Source: Aquatica leii
Taxonomy: Eukaryota > Arthropoda > Insecta > Coleoptera > Lampyridae
Reading direction: 5' to 3'
Assembly: GCA_035610365.1 (NCBI GenBank)
Contig: CM069434.1
Span: 98,568,806 to 98,632,805 of the forward strand
Length of the DNA stretch: 64,000 nt
Positions within the stretch are counted from its first letter, which is position 1, and the number at the start of each line of letters is the position of its first letter. Shown one piece after another: positions 44,810 through 56,690 of this stretch. The translations under genes were made by a program, and so were the position numbers. The notes below the pieces were generated by a model, which made no database searches, was not told the origin of the DNA, and was given only the letters and a program-made list of their open reading frames with translations.

Positions 44810-47010
44810 AAACTGTTACTGTTACTGTTGACCCATTAGCATTTGTTTCAAATGCGCATTTAAAGTCTCGAGCATTAGCAACTTCCAGTCATTATTTATA
44901 TTATTGTAAATCAGAGCAATATTGTACGAAAATAACTGTTTATGCAACGTCTTACTATGTCGTGGAACTGATATTAACCCTCGGTGCCGAAAATTTAAGT
45001 TATGAATGTCTGTGCGGAAAGTTATTTTTTCATATAGGTAAAAGAGGCATTGTACAATAGTATTTGATTAGCAAGAATACTGAAACGTAGGTGTCTTCTA
45101 TGAATCATTGACGCCGACCTATAACATAAATAAAACGCAATCAACAATTTTGAACATTTTGGAACCTATTAACCTCACGCGAATCTCGGCAAGAACTATA
45201 AATAACATTGCAATAGTTAAAATGGCTTAAAACTAACGTATCACAGAGAAGCTTACGAACACACGAGTATGCTTTTTTAATTGTTGAAGATATATGACTC
45301 CTAAACCTAAGATCAACGCCCAAGATTAACCCTAGATTTATCTTTATGCTGAAATACAAGAGGTTAATAGAAATATTAGTTTCGAGGAAATTTCTCACGG
45401 TCTTGCTACAGAACAAAAGAACCGCAAATTTCCCCGGATTCATACTGAGGTAGTGGTCGTGGGTCATCTGTAAAAGGTTTAAAAAGTCAGTGTTTATGCA
45501 CTGTTACGTTCTTAAATAGTCACATGCATTAAACTAATAGTATAATTGTGAGTCATCAGTATACACGTAAAACTTATATGAGTTTAAGCATTGGAAAAGT
45601 AGATTTAGACCGCTTAACATAAGCTCTGACACATTGAGTCCTGTTATCTAAAAATTTTTTAACGGTAAAATAAAATCAAATCAGTATTAAAACCAGAACC
45701 AGAAGCTAAAACTGACGCACAACTATAACCTGGTCTAAAACCAGACTGCACTGATGGAAAAACATTGAATTTGGTAAGATGAGCATTAATTTGCTTTACA
45801 ACTACGTTTTCTAAAATTTTTGTTAAAAGTGAAATGATGCTTATTGGACGGAGATCTTTTAATTCATCACAGTTTTTTGTTTTAGGTATTGGTAGAACGT
45901 GCAATTTTCCATGAAAGATGGAAAGTAGACTCAAGTAAATATGAGTTTATAATACGAGTCACAACTGGCAAAATGGAAGAACAACAAAGTTGTATCATTC
46001 GTATACCTAATTCGTCAGGCCCCACCGCGTTTGAGTTGATGCCATATAATACCTCTTCAACTTCGTGCTGAGAGACCAAAGTAAATGAGAACACTTTTGT
46101 AACTCCAACTTTAACAATATTAGTATAATATGAAATTGAGTTATCAGAAGCAGTAATTGAACTATTGTCAGAAGCAACAAAAAATGTGTTAATTCTATCA
46201 GGATTTCGAAGATGGGGAGGTAAGTTACCAGAGAGCGAACGTGACCGTTGCAAATTAAGAGATTCAATTGCCTTCCAGAGTTTATAAGTGTTGTCTTTGT
46301 TACAAGAAACAAAAAAGCTCTCTTCCCAGTTTGCAAAGACACAATCACGCTTAAAACAGCGAAAAGTTTTATCTCGCAGTTTTATTATTAATTTAACGTT
46401 ATTAGTGAGACAAAGAGTAGAAAACTTAAAGGATTTGATTAACTTCAGAGAAGCGTGTATATTAAAAAGTTCAAGTATAACAATATTGAAAAACGATACT
46501 TTTTAGTCGATGTTACTCATGCGATAAAAATTATTCCAAGAGATTAAATTTAAATCATTAAAAATAATTCTGTTTAATTACACCAGAATAACGGGAAAAT
46601 ATGCAGCAGAAATAGAATGATCGATCAAAGTAGAAGAAGATCTGCTTACAGGTATAGGCTTGTCAATAAGCTGCCTCAACTCCAGCCACCTAAAATAGAA
46701 ATATAACAACGATAAGAAGATTGGTCTAAAAGATCAATATTAACATCTCCAAGAAAAACCAAATTTGTTATGTGGTAAGATGATATCTTGAAATACATCC
46801 TCTATAAACTCAAGGAAATGTTCCATTAGCTGAAGCCGGTCTATATAAGACACACACAGCAAGTTTGGTGTTACTTAACTGAATAATAATAGAAAGAAAT
46901 TCGGCGAAATCTCGAATAAAGCTCCGATTACTAATTTCAAACTTTAAATGATCTTTTATATAGAACACAACACCACCTGCCCGTGTAGAACAATCCAATC
47001 GAATAAAACC
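44810..47010 (-). mobile_element. third LINE relic (Jockey/CR1-like), minus strand
   Basis: Minus-strand order is right for an APE-type LINE: endonuclease piece (46,998-46,810: GGVVFYIKDHLKF, AEFLSIIIQLSNTKLAVCVLYRP), RT N-terminal part (46,253-45,882: NAVGPDELGIRMIQLC), RT fingers/palm (45,934-45,659: LRPISIISLLTKILE, QSGFRPGYSCASV), post-RT part (45,467-45,141: LGVDLRFRSHISS) and a C-terminal tail (about 44,990-44,828: FRHRGLISVPRHSKTL). The palm catalytic boxes between 45,470 and 45,660 are missing. Several frame changes are present. Confidence 0.8.
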
Positions 47011-47019
47011 ACCACATCA

Positions 47020-47850
47020 TCTAATACTTATCCAGTTAAGAAGCGTGAAATTAATATAACTGGAATAGTAATCCAAGTATGTATATTATAAAATACTCAA
47101 AAAGAAGAAGTACGTTACGTATTGATGGCAAGTCTACTGTTCTTAACGCTAGTTACTTAACTTAAAAAGTACCCGAGCAAAGATTAACACTACTGAATAT
47201 CTAAGCAAACTAAGATTAGATGGTTAAAGCTTGTAAGATTACGATGTTTAAAATACCAATTTTTTATTCTATGAATTTTGTGTTTATATTTAGCATGAAT
47301 TATACCTTCATTAGTCCACACATCTTCTTACGTGCATAAATTTCAAAATGTACTACCCAGTATATTCATTACACTGAAGCATTGAGTAATAATTTAAGAA
47401 GAGGCGCAACTAGTGTGTTAAAAATCGTACTGTAGTTTTATCTCTCTTGTTTCTCTTTTTTTTACCCGTCTGTACCCCCTCTTTTCATAAAGTAATAGAC
47501 TAAGACCTGCTGCCATCTGCAAAATCGTGGTTTTTATGTTGCGAACTTACTTATTTGTTATGAAGTACGAGTTACCCCCTTCCTATATTTGTGTTTACCG
47601 TTTACCTGTTCAAAACAGGTTAATATCATAAACAATAGCTTGTATTGTTACGACACAATTATATTTAAGAAAACAAAAAATATGTATAGTTAAATATTTA
47701 TTTATTCCCGTAAAATATAAATCGAAGACAGAAATAACTAAAACAATGCAAATTAAATTAAAACTAAATTGTTAAGGGGATTCATTGTTATTGGTCAATT
47801 TTTTTAATTATTCAAATTACTAGTCCACCAATAATAAATTCGTTAACTTT
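47020..47850. other. AT-rich DNA without recognised gene
   Basis: Nothing coding recognised. A slightly less AT-rich patch at about 47,395-47,600 has no clear translation. Confidence 0.45.
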
Positions 47851-47854
47851 CAAA

Positions 47855-47906
47855 ATGTATATTTTACATATGTTTCGAGCTTTAAAATAATCAAGCCCAT
47901 CTTTAG
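47855..47906 (-). ncRNA. hammerhead-like motif of a Penelope-like element
   Basis: On the minus strand: CTAAAGA (47906-47900), stem GGGCTT/AAGCTC with a ~10-nt loop, then GAAAC (47876-47872), then a short ATGTA/TACAT stem. The conserved core is degenerate (CTAAAGA for CTGANGA). It lies about 200 bp downstream of GIY-YIG-like sequence on the same strand, the usual place for a hammerhead in Penelope-like elements. Confidence 0.5.
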
Positions 47907-48109
47907 AAAAGTCTACAAAAATAATTACAACTTATAAAAAGTTTTTTAACTTACATTTTTTTGAACAATCTCAAATATGAAAATATGTAACTAGATAATT
48001 AAAAAATGTAAGTTTTACAAAATGTCAAATGTTAATTATTTTAAAAAAGGAAAGATGGTGCAATTTTGAAACAAATCTAAGAAAATTTAAGTTCAAAGTT
48101 CAACAAAAA

Positions 48110-48470
48110 AAATTTATTTGATATTTTAATATAAATGAACTCTAGTAATTCAAGAATTTGTTTATTATTGATATTAAAATGATGAAATAATTTGTAAGAA
48201 AAAAGAGTATGACGATTATCCAAAACATGTTGTGCAAATGTAGATTTTACTGAATTTGCGTTATTAATGTATTTTGAACTATTTTTTAAATATCTAAGAT
48301 GTTCATTAAGTCTAGTTTAAAAAGATCTTTGTGTCATACCAATATAAATTTTTTTACAAGAACAAATTAATTTGTAAACTCCACTTTTATTTAAATTATT
48401 ATTATTGTAAATATTAGAAGAAAAAAGATTCCGAATTTGAAAACACACTGTGGTCGTTCTAGTATCTTCA
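48110..48470 (-). pseudogene. Penelope-like GIY-YIG endonuclease relic
   Basis: The minus strand reads GVYKLICSCKKIYIGMTQRS, then TRLNEHLRYLKNSSKYI, then STFAQHVLDNRHTLF, in one frame that is open apart from an early break, and reaches a stop near 48,090. This is the GIY-YIG pattern (GVYK...YIG...R...EH) found at the C-terminus of Penelope-like element proteins, including the spaced cysteines before KIYIG. Upstream minus-strand sequence (RTTTVCFQIRNLF) fits the usual linker. The reverse transcriptase part is not seen. In whole elements this domain nicks target DNA. Confidence 0.7.
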
Positions 48471-49019
48471 AAATATTATAGGACGTATCTTCAACTATAA
48501 AACATATATATTAAAAAAATACTTATTATTGCTTGTCTACTTATACCTTCGTTTAGTGAACTGGAGCTGTAGAAAGAATAAATTTATTCGTCATCACGAT
48601 CATCATCAATAAATAACAATGGACGTTTTCTTTCGTATGTTTGAGAAACTACTACATTTGAGTATCTTAGGTTGATGTTCATATCAACAACTAAAGCTTC
48701 TGTAAAAAATAAGCCCAAAAAGTAAAAAAAAATTAAGTTGTTAGTATCTTAAAAATTAAGTTTTGAAAATGCAATTAGTATTAGTATTATCAAAATATTT
48801 TTGCGAATTTTTTTAAACAATTGTAAAAATATTTTATGTATTGTTGGATTTGTATTGAAGTACTTTTAGCATGGTAAAATAAACATTAAAAAATTCTGTT
48901 TATAATTTTTTTTATTTTTTAAAAAACTAAGTATTTATTAGACAAGGTGCTACAGAAATGCTGCCCTAACATTTACAAAAACGATTTTTTTATTTGACAT
49001 GCCAACATCAACAAAAAAC
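48471..49019. other. AT-rich DNA upstream of the GIY-YIG relic
   Basis: May include more of the decayed Penelope-like protein up to about 48,600 on the minus strand. Beyond that nothing is recognised. Confidence 0.4.
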
Positions 49020-49027
49020 ATTTAAAG

Positions 49028-50713
49028 CAATGACCAGAGCGATTATGCAATTACGATGAATCGATCATTATGCAAAATAATGATCGCGATATCGAGCGTC
49101 TGTACAATAACGATCGCAATCATTCATCGCTTATAAAATAACAATTGCGGTTGTGGAAAAGAAATCATACTTTTAATTATCGCATAAACTTGATCAAAAC
49201 AAATAAGACTAATATAACACGATTTTACCTATAATATTTACTTTAATAAATGTATAATAAACTTTGAGTATGCAGGTAGTTCACGGAAAATCGTAAAATT
49301 TTGTGTAAGTAGGTAAAAAACCCCTTTGCTCTTTTCTTCGTAAGAATTTTAAACCACGTACAAATTTTTTAATAAAAAAGTAACATGCACATAAACATTG
49401 AATTTTATTTTTTTTTGTTTACAGAAATTTAACAATGTATTCTCTTCAAAGAGAATTGGAAAACTCTTCTAGGAAAAAACGTTTGTAAAATTTGTGTCAC
49501 ACATTCGGCATTTTGGGAAAATACCTAGCTTTATATAAACACCAAGGTAAATCATAAAAACACAGGAAGTTAAAAACAATAAACATTAACTACAAATGAC
49601 AATACGTATTTGAAAAGAGTTGCAAATATATTTCTAATACATAAATCTTATGTTTGAGACAAATATCAATACGAGTTATGACTAATTACTCAATAATCTT
49701 TTCAAGGTCAATTTCAAATGGAAACATTTAATTTACAAAAGAACGACACTTTTATTTTTTAATATGTTGTTTATTAATGCTTTAAACTATTTGTTCGTAA
49801 GTTTGCATCAAAATTTAGATACCACGTCATGTCGAAAAAAAACATTACAGTAGTCTCTATCTTATGTGAATTTTTGTAAATATTTTTTTAAAATCTAAAT
49901 ATAGTCCTCGCAATTTTACTTTCGATGCACGTCATTAACGTCAGTGACGTAGTTATTCAACCATGTTGTCGGTATTATCACGTAAACTTACTGTTTTCGT
50001 ACATTCTTAATATTACATTGCGAATTACGTTTTTATTAAAGGTTTCTACATTTGTGACAGGTGTACTACGCTTACGTTTTGAGGAGATCTAAGAACCTCG
50101 TTGTTAGCAACCGCTGTACATACAGAAATAACTGTAGAATATATGTATGTATTGCCACAATTTAAATATTATGTAAAAAGGTACCTCTCGCACAGCATTT
50201 ACTGATATTAATGGACCACCATTATCTTGTTCAAGCTCAAAATAGTACAGTTTCGTATCAAAAATAATTATAAAAAACAATTAGCACTTTGACGTAAAAA
50301 ACACAAATTAAATTTGACAGATGCCAACAACGCTGCAACTGTAGTAAGCACACCAACAACGTGACAAAAAAAATTCCATAAGACAATTCGGTATTTATTT
50401 AATTTCTGCTATAAATAGGGTGGTATAAATTTTACGTCATTCATGACGTGCATCGAAAGTTAATTTGCGAGGACTTTATGAACAAATTTTAATTAATTTA
50501 TTGTTTAGAAACAATATTAAAAAATACTTAGGTATGTTGATTTTCAATACTCTAAACGTTATTGTATCCCGGAAAACGAAAATCGAATGTTAATGGCTAA
50601 ATTTATGACTAACTTTACACGAGCGATTTTTGAGCAACAGTCGATTACTACTTAATTCTGAATACCTTGATTGCGATCATTGATCGTGGAAAATAATAGC
50701 GTTCCCAGCCCTG
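49028..50713. mobile_element. short hAT-like element carrying a MITE
   Basis: Right end, read inward on the minus strand, begins CAGGGCTGGGAACGCTATT, typical of hAT termini. The left end begins CAATGACCAGAGCGATTAT, a diverged match. The flanks are ATTTAAAG (49020-49027) and CTTTAAAG (50714-50721), an 8-bp duplication with one change, which is the hAT length. GATCG/CGATCAT words cluster near both ends. Without the MITE it is about 1.1 kb and has no coding sequence. Confidence 0.6.
49902..50476 (-). mobile_element. 575-bp MITE, TA target duplication (copy 2)
   Basis: TAGTCCTCGCAATTTTACTT at the left and the inverse at the right, TA on each side. Almost base-for-base the reverse complement of 15,765-16,337 throughout. 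Terminal inversions of about 45 bp contain several TGACGT/ACGTCA words. Confidence 0.9.
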
Positions 50714-50848
50714 CTTTAAAGTAATTATTTTAAGTTATTGTACAATTGTGCAACAAGAAAAAGAAAAAGAATCCGGACAAGGAGATTTTCCGATGCTAAT
50801 TTAAACCATTTTTAAACGTTTGGTAGAAAACAAAATAAAAAATATTAC

Positions 50849-51118
50849 CTGATAGAAGATGTAGAACAAGAACTGCAGTGTGTTTAAAATTTCCTTTTGT
50901 TGTTATAAATTATCTCCGAAGGTACTTCCCGCAAATCTTCTTTTGTTTTAAATTTTCCAAGTTCATTGTAGCAATGTTTATATTTTCACAGTTTTTCGAC
51001 ATTCTTTAGCACGCACTTTATCACTAATAAAAAACTTAAAAAAACTAGTACCTTTGTTTTCGGTATTATTATTTTCACAATTAATATAAACACAAACGTG
51101 ATTTGTAACTTTTCCCAT
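50849..51118 (-). pseudogene. THAP-domain exon, probably broken
   Basis: The minus strand from ATG at 51,118 reads MGKVTNHVCVYINCENNN, then GTSFFKFF and RAKECRKTV: the start of a THAP zinc finger (C-x4-C, then the SFF.FP-like block). After a frame change near codon 46 it continues LKQKKICGKYLRR...GNFKHTAVLVLHL, like the C-x2-H part and the following hydrophobic motif, with Tyr where the family has His. The translation ends at a GT donor-like site (CAGGTAATA near 50,848). THAP proteins bind DNA; the domain occurs in host factors and P-element-type transposases. Which one this was cannot be told. Confidence 0.5.
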
Positions 51119-51600
51119 TTTTAAAATAAATCAATAATATATTTACACTTAAACTAAATAAAAGTTCAAACAAACATTACAACTACCAGAATTTCAAAAA
51201 TCGTATCGCAATGTTAACCCAAGAAAAACTTTCAGTTCAATCCCGAAGTTTACAAGTCGACAGACACGCAAGAACTGAAAAATCTCGATCCAATACGAAC
51301 GTGACGACCTCTATATCTCGATCCAAGCAGTCGATACGATATCGCCCCTTAAGTTGCATTTCTTCTTACACTTATTATTCAATGACTGAAGTTAAATTTC
51401 TGTCTTTGACGCCCTCTAACGAGTTACGTTTTTACTTCACTTTCTTTTAAGACGTTAAAGCGTCAATTACTTAAAATCGTGCTTGCAATGTGCTATGATA
51501 TAAAATGACAACGCATTTTTATTAGTTTATTCATCACAGGGTAAACTTTTACTATTAGTTTCTAAATTTCATTTGTAATTTCTCCGTTCATTTGTTAGCA
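51119..51600. other. less AT-rich stretch upstream of the THAP exon
   Basis: About 51,190-51,430 is clearly richer in G+C than its surroundings and lies upstream of the THAP start, so it could be a promoter or 5' leader. The 79-codon frame at 51,211-51,450 (serine/arginine rich) has no recognisable domain. Confidence 0.35.
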
Positions 51601-52199
51601 CGACCCGACACGTGTTAGTCTACATGTTTCGGTGTATTCTCCACCAATGAAGGGTTAATATCGACAAAATACCTTAATGGAAATATAATTTTAAAGGCGT
51701 ACCTTATATTGAAAAAGAAAATTTCGAAAAGAAAATTTTCTCCGAAGTACTGTTACGAATCAATACACTGCGATATCTCCTTTAATTTAATGTGTGCAAC
51801 AGCATTTGATAACCGGGTTTTTATTTCGAAGTCTGTTTAGCATTAATTAATTGTGTTGTAGATTTTTGCTTTCGTGAGTCATTGTGCTGACACGATTTGC
51901 TCTGTGCATTAATATTCCAGATCGACTCAACGAGGAAAACGTTTTACAATAATTGTTTCAATAGCATCTAGGTATTTTCATTAGTTATTTTTGTGTGTCG
52001 CATGTCATCATAGATATTTGTCATTATCATTATCTATGTGTAGTTTAGGCCTATGTATTGTGTGTTGCCGTTACTTCTGGCATTTAATAACCATTGTTGA
52101 ATAATCTACGATACATTTTTGTGCTCGTTGAATAATTTACTATAAATTCTTGTGCTCGTTAATAATCGACAATATTAAATTAAAGTTGTACATATCTAT

Positions 52200-52390
52200 C
52201 TTTTTTTTGGTCCGTTGAGGATTACGAACCTGATTTTGTTGCAAGCTTGAACCTTCTGTCTTGATCAAAACAGAAGTTTATACTTAGTAAGTAGATCTTA
52301 TTAAATTCTATTTACTTGAACCTCCCCTCTCCGACTAGTGTGAGTTGGCTGAGCAGGGTTTCGTAACACCCATAAGCTTGTAGTAATCTT
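52200..52390 (+). mobile_element. LTR relic related to the 34.3-41.0 kb family
   Basis: CCTCTCCGACTAGTGTGAGTTGGCTGAGCAGGGTTTCGTAA and the following AAGCTTGTA correspond, with changes, to the end of the young LTR read on the minus strand (CCGACTATTGAGAGTTGGCC, GCAGGTTCGTAA, AGCTTGTAACA). The left limit is not clear; related sequence may begin near 51,595. It is a fossil. Confidence 0.6.
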
Positions 52391-52399
52391 TATTTTCCA

Positions 52400-52905
52400 A
52401 TTAAGTTGTACTTTTGTTAATTTTAACAGATGCGCTCTAGTTTTAACAGATCATGTTTAGAGATTCCAGTTCCATACCTCATTCCTAACTTTACCTCTTA
52501 CAAAACGCACTATAACCTGCTTTGTTTTACCTGCATCACTAAACAAGAAATGGCAGATATCAATATCTTTCTTCTCCATGCCAGCACCCAGTTTGCTTTT
52601 GAACAGTTTAGTAAGAGAAGCACTAAGATCTTTTTTTTTTATTCTCTTGCACACCAAAAACTCAGATTATTATTTCTGGAGTACTGTTCAACAACATCAA
52701 GACGGTTAGAATGTGCAGTTTCCAAAAGACACACCTTCGATTCTAGTGCCTTGATGCGTTCTTCGTACAATTCTCGAATTACAGCCGTCGCAGTTTCAAC
52801 AATTCCTTAATAAAAGATTGATTATTTAGGACTTGTTCTATGGTAGTTTCTATTCTTTGATCATCATTTAACTACATTCTAGAGGCCTGTCTCGTTTCGG
52901 CCATA
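52400..52905 (-). pseudogene. LINE ORF1 relic
   Basis: The minus strand starts MAETRQASRM near 52,902 and includes, in shifted frames, a coiled-coil-like VVEQYSRNNN and then LTKLFKSKLGAGMEKKDIDICHFLFSDAGK and VRFVRGKVRNEVW (52,657-52,457). This matches the second half of nucleic-acid-binding ORF1 proteins of insect LINEs (coiled coil, then an RRM-like/FP-type region). Frame changes make it non-functional. The plus-strand frame 52,430-52,810 is its shadow. No RT follows, so it is an isolated fragment. Confidence 0.55.
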
Positions 52906-52909
52906 ATAA

Positions 52910-54600
52910 ATATATACACACTCAAATATCAGTAGTCTTACAACAATTTAGCTGCAGTGCCTAAACCACGTCTACTCGCTTATGTAAACCAAAATCTCTA
53001 AATATTCTTTGGTTTTTCCAAGCTACATTTTAACTTAGCATTAAACAACTCCACAAGCAATTTAATTTTAAACTTCCTAAAACAATTGTTAATTTTAAAA
53101 CTATACAAAGTTGTAAAATACGTTTACTAAGGTTTGTAATTTACAAATTCAATTTTGTTTAGATGATACTTTATAAAATATAAACTTTGGGTCTAACTTT
53201 GTTTATGGAGCATTTAAATTTATTACAAGTTTATTATAATTACTATTTTCTTAAAATTTTTGACAACAGGATCTAACAAATTTCTTAGTGGTAATAGAAA
53301 CACGTTGAAACTTTCCACGTCATTTCATATGACCCTCATTTGTAAGTTTCACATAAGGTCACTATCTTGTCTATTTTGATTACGTTCATCCTGTTTTTTA
53401 AACTTATTTACTATGCAAATTTTTCCCGTCATTTCCATCTTTACTTGCGTTTTCTTAAAATCGACAAACGTTTTCATTAAAACGCATACGTTTCCATAAA
53501 TTAATAATTGTGAACTATTTTTCTGCATATATAAATATATTTATTTAAAATACATAAATTAGAATCTAATTTAAACAACGTAAAATTAATTAAACTGGTT
53601 TTTATTGAACTGAAACATTAGTTAGAATTACCCTAAATGGAAAATGTAAAATAGTATAATTTATTTAAACTAAATTATTTGTGTCTACAACATTTTTAGA
53701 AGAAATTAATTGTTTTTATTTGGTTACTTTAATTATTCTGTTGGCTTAACTTTATAACTCTTAGATTAAAGCTCTAAGGTTGTTGTGCATCATAAATACC
53801 GGTCATTCGTTCTACTTTTTTAAAAAATTTAGTATTTTATGAGCTTGTTTGTTATTACTTTTAGTTCTACATGCGGTGATTTTAAGTGTGAATACCTGTC
53901 TACTGCAAAAACAAACATTCTTCTTCTTCTGATATGCTAATTCTCAAATCGACTATAACTTATTTATTCACAAAATGTTAGCTTCTTATTTTTTACAAAC
54001 TTTTTCGTGTTTATTCTGTCAGTATAATTAAGTATTTCCTAAATGTCCGAAACAGTTATTATTAGATACTACGCTAGAAAACGCAAAGCAAACATATTAA
54101 ACCATTAAAAACGTGACATATTATTTATTAAAAGAATACTAACGCTAATCGATTGAAAAAAACAATGACAAGATACACGCTAATGAATACTTCAAATTAA
54201 TTAGTTATTGCTTATCAGATTAGTATTACAAAAACGAAAGTAAAAATGCATTGTTCAAGGTAATTAACCTCAAGCGTTAATTATTTTTACTTAATAAATA
54301 AATGTCTAAAATGCAAGATACAGTTATGAAATAAATATTTAAGAACAATTTATTTAGTTATAACTATTTTATTTTAATTAATTTAATCTTAAAAAGGTGT
54401 GTAAAAATGGTAAATTTAAGTTATAAGCAGAGGTTACTAGCTGGACCTAACGTTAAAGTCACTACTAAAAAATGATTTGTTTTATTAATATACTTTCGAT
54501 TGGTTTGTTTTTTTTTAATTTAATCTGTATTAAACTACAACAGAATGTTAAGTAATGTTTAACCGTTAAAAGAATCAACCTTGCTTTATTACACGACCTC
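52910..54600. other. AT-rich intergenic DNA
   Basis: No coding region or repeat family recognised. Confidence 0.5.
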
Positions 54601-54614
54601 TAACTAGTTCTGCG

Positions 54615-54800
54615 GATAACACCTACGAATAGAATGACGTTCGGGAGCACCCTATCACCAGGACTCTGTCTCCGGATTTGCAACTGGTCAGTGGAAGTAC
54701 GGTAACCAACAGTGAAAGCTGAACTGTGTCAGTGCAGCGTATGTGCTGTGATTACGATGAAGTTTTATCACATTACCGCTTTTTTGGTTTGTACCATTTT
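54615..54800 (+). promoter_or_regulatory. candidate promoter and first exon of a secreted-protein gene
   Basis: A sharp island of about 50% G+C (54,615-54,770) in DNA of about 25% G+C. It contains TCAGTG twice (54,688 and 54,729), which matches the insect initiator element. At 54,758 an ATG opens MKFYHITAFLVCTIFYLYF, a short basic start plus hydrophobic run like a signal peptide, then a stop. GTTTGT at 54,787 could be a splice donor just after AFL. No downstream exon is visible in the window. This is inference from composition and short motifs. Confidence 0.3.
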
Positions 54801-56690
54801 TTATTTATATTTTTAATGCGGAATTAAAAGAAAATTAAATTTTGACTTTTTTATAATTTTTTTAGTTTATTAATATAAAAATTTATAAAAACTTAAATAA
54901 TCGGATTGTTACGTTATTTTAAGTAACGATATGTAAATTAACACAAACAAAGCTCTCATCTGCATAGTATTTGTGTCAGTTGATTTATGCATAGCATTTC
55001 GCATTATTCCACTGCATCTGTTTTGTTCATTTTTTTTTTAATCTATGATTATTGCACAAGAGGAAAATACAATAATTTTGAAAACTCTTATGAAGTAACT
55101 CGTTATAATTGTTCCAGTTGTCATAACAAATAGAAAGCTGCATTTACTTATTACCGATTACTCACAAATATTTCCATTATGACAAATCGATGACATCTTT
55201 AAACAATTTAATACAATTACTATTAATTTACCAATATTATACGCACACAATAATTTTTAGCATTGAAAAACTTGTTTGATTAACAATAAACACAAATACT
55301 TTTACAAAATTCTTAATTTAAAGTATTATGTAATCAAGCGAAAATTAAATTTTAATTGATTTTAAATAATTTGATGCTGGTAATAAATAATTTTGTAATG
55401 TTTATACAAATACTGGTTTATTTACTCGGCCAGACGCATCTGCATTGTTAAAGAAAAAATTCCGATTTAATTACTGTCCCATAAACAAACATTCTTCAGA
55501 TACGCGTTACGTAGTTAATTACAATAATAACACATCTTTTAATTATAGTAATGATCTAATTTAAAATTTAATATGTGTGCTTTTAAAAAAACATCTTTGG
55601 TCTTACGGCGACGTTAGTATTATAAACGCCGGAAGTGAAATTTTGTTTTTAATAAAACGGATCCAGTTTTTAAGAATTACTTTCCCATCTTAATCAAAGT
55701 TACTCTTAGGTGCAGAACACGCCTTACTTTCAGATTTAATTAGATGCGTTTCACAAAAAGTACGTTGTCGATTATGTTTAACAAAGTCGAGGATTTCCGC
55801 TTTTTCTATCTTTCCAATGAGACATCAATTATACTTAATATAGTTTGACATAAAAGTAATAATGATTTATGTATCAGAGTTTTTTTTGTTTTTATTTGTT
55901 TAACTTAATATTTAAATTTTTTCACTCATTTACGTTTATTTTTACCAGAATTTTAAAATTGGAATTATTAAAAAAACCTAAACTACTATGGTTTAATTAT
56001 TTTTTTTTTGTATCAAATATTGGTTTTTTTTGGGTTTACCATTTTACACAAGTATTGCACGTGACATTTAGTTCATTAAATGTTAGCCCAAATATATTGA
56101 TTTTAATCGTTCAAGTATCGGTAATGCGTTATTTTTTGTGAACTTTTTTTATTTGTTTAATTACTAATTAATTTTTTGTTAATTTTGCTTTTTTAAGTTA
56201 ATACATATTACATATTTTTAGAATTTTACAGTACCTACACATGTTAGCATCAACTGGATTTAAAATTTTTTAATTATGTTTTTTAGAAATATTATATAAT
56301 GTTGTTTTAAATACTGTTTTACAAAAACATGTTTATAACTGTACAAAGTATTTTTTTAATAATTTTTTTGTTTACATTGAAATCGTAATTTTTTTGTTTA
56401 TTTTTATTTCTTTGTTTTACAACAAATTCTTTTCTTTATTTTAATTGTTAATATTTTTATTGTTACAAAAATTGAACTTAAAGTATGTAAAGCAACGTAT
56501 TTACAAAAAAAATTATGTATTTACATATTATTATTTTTTTTTAAATTAAGTCAAATTTTTCTATGTTCGTTTTAAGTATTTATCTAAACACTACAAACAC
56601 GTTTTTTAAATGTTTCGCCCAATTATACTAAATATTTATTTAAAACACTTTTTAATATTATAGTGTGAGATGAATACATTGTATTTCTGT
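54801..56690. other. AT-rich DNA without recognised gene
   Basis: Long T-rich runs (55,870-56,600) give hydrophobic chance frames such as 55,869-56,141. Nothing supported. Confidence 0.5.

Noticed and set aside
52430-52810. 126-codon plus-strand frame
   Set aside because: Shadow of the LINE ORF1 relic on the minus strand.
55869-56141. 90-codon Phe/Leu-rich frame suggesting a membrane protein
   Set aside because: Lies in a long T-rich tract where such frames arise by chance.
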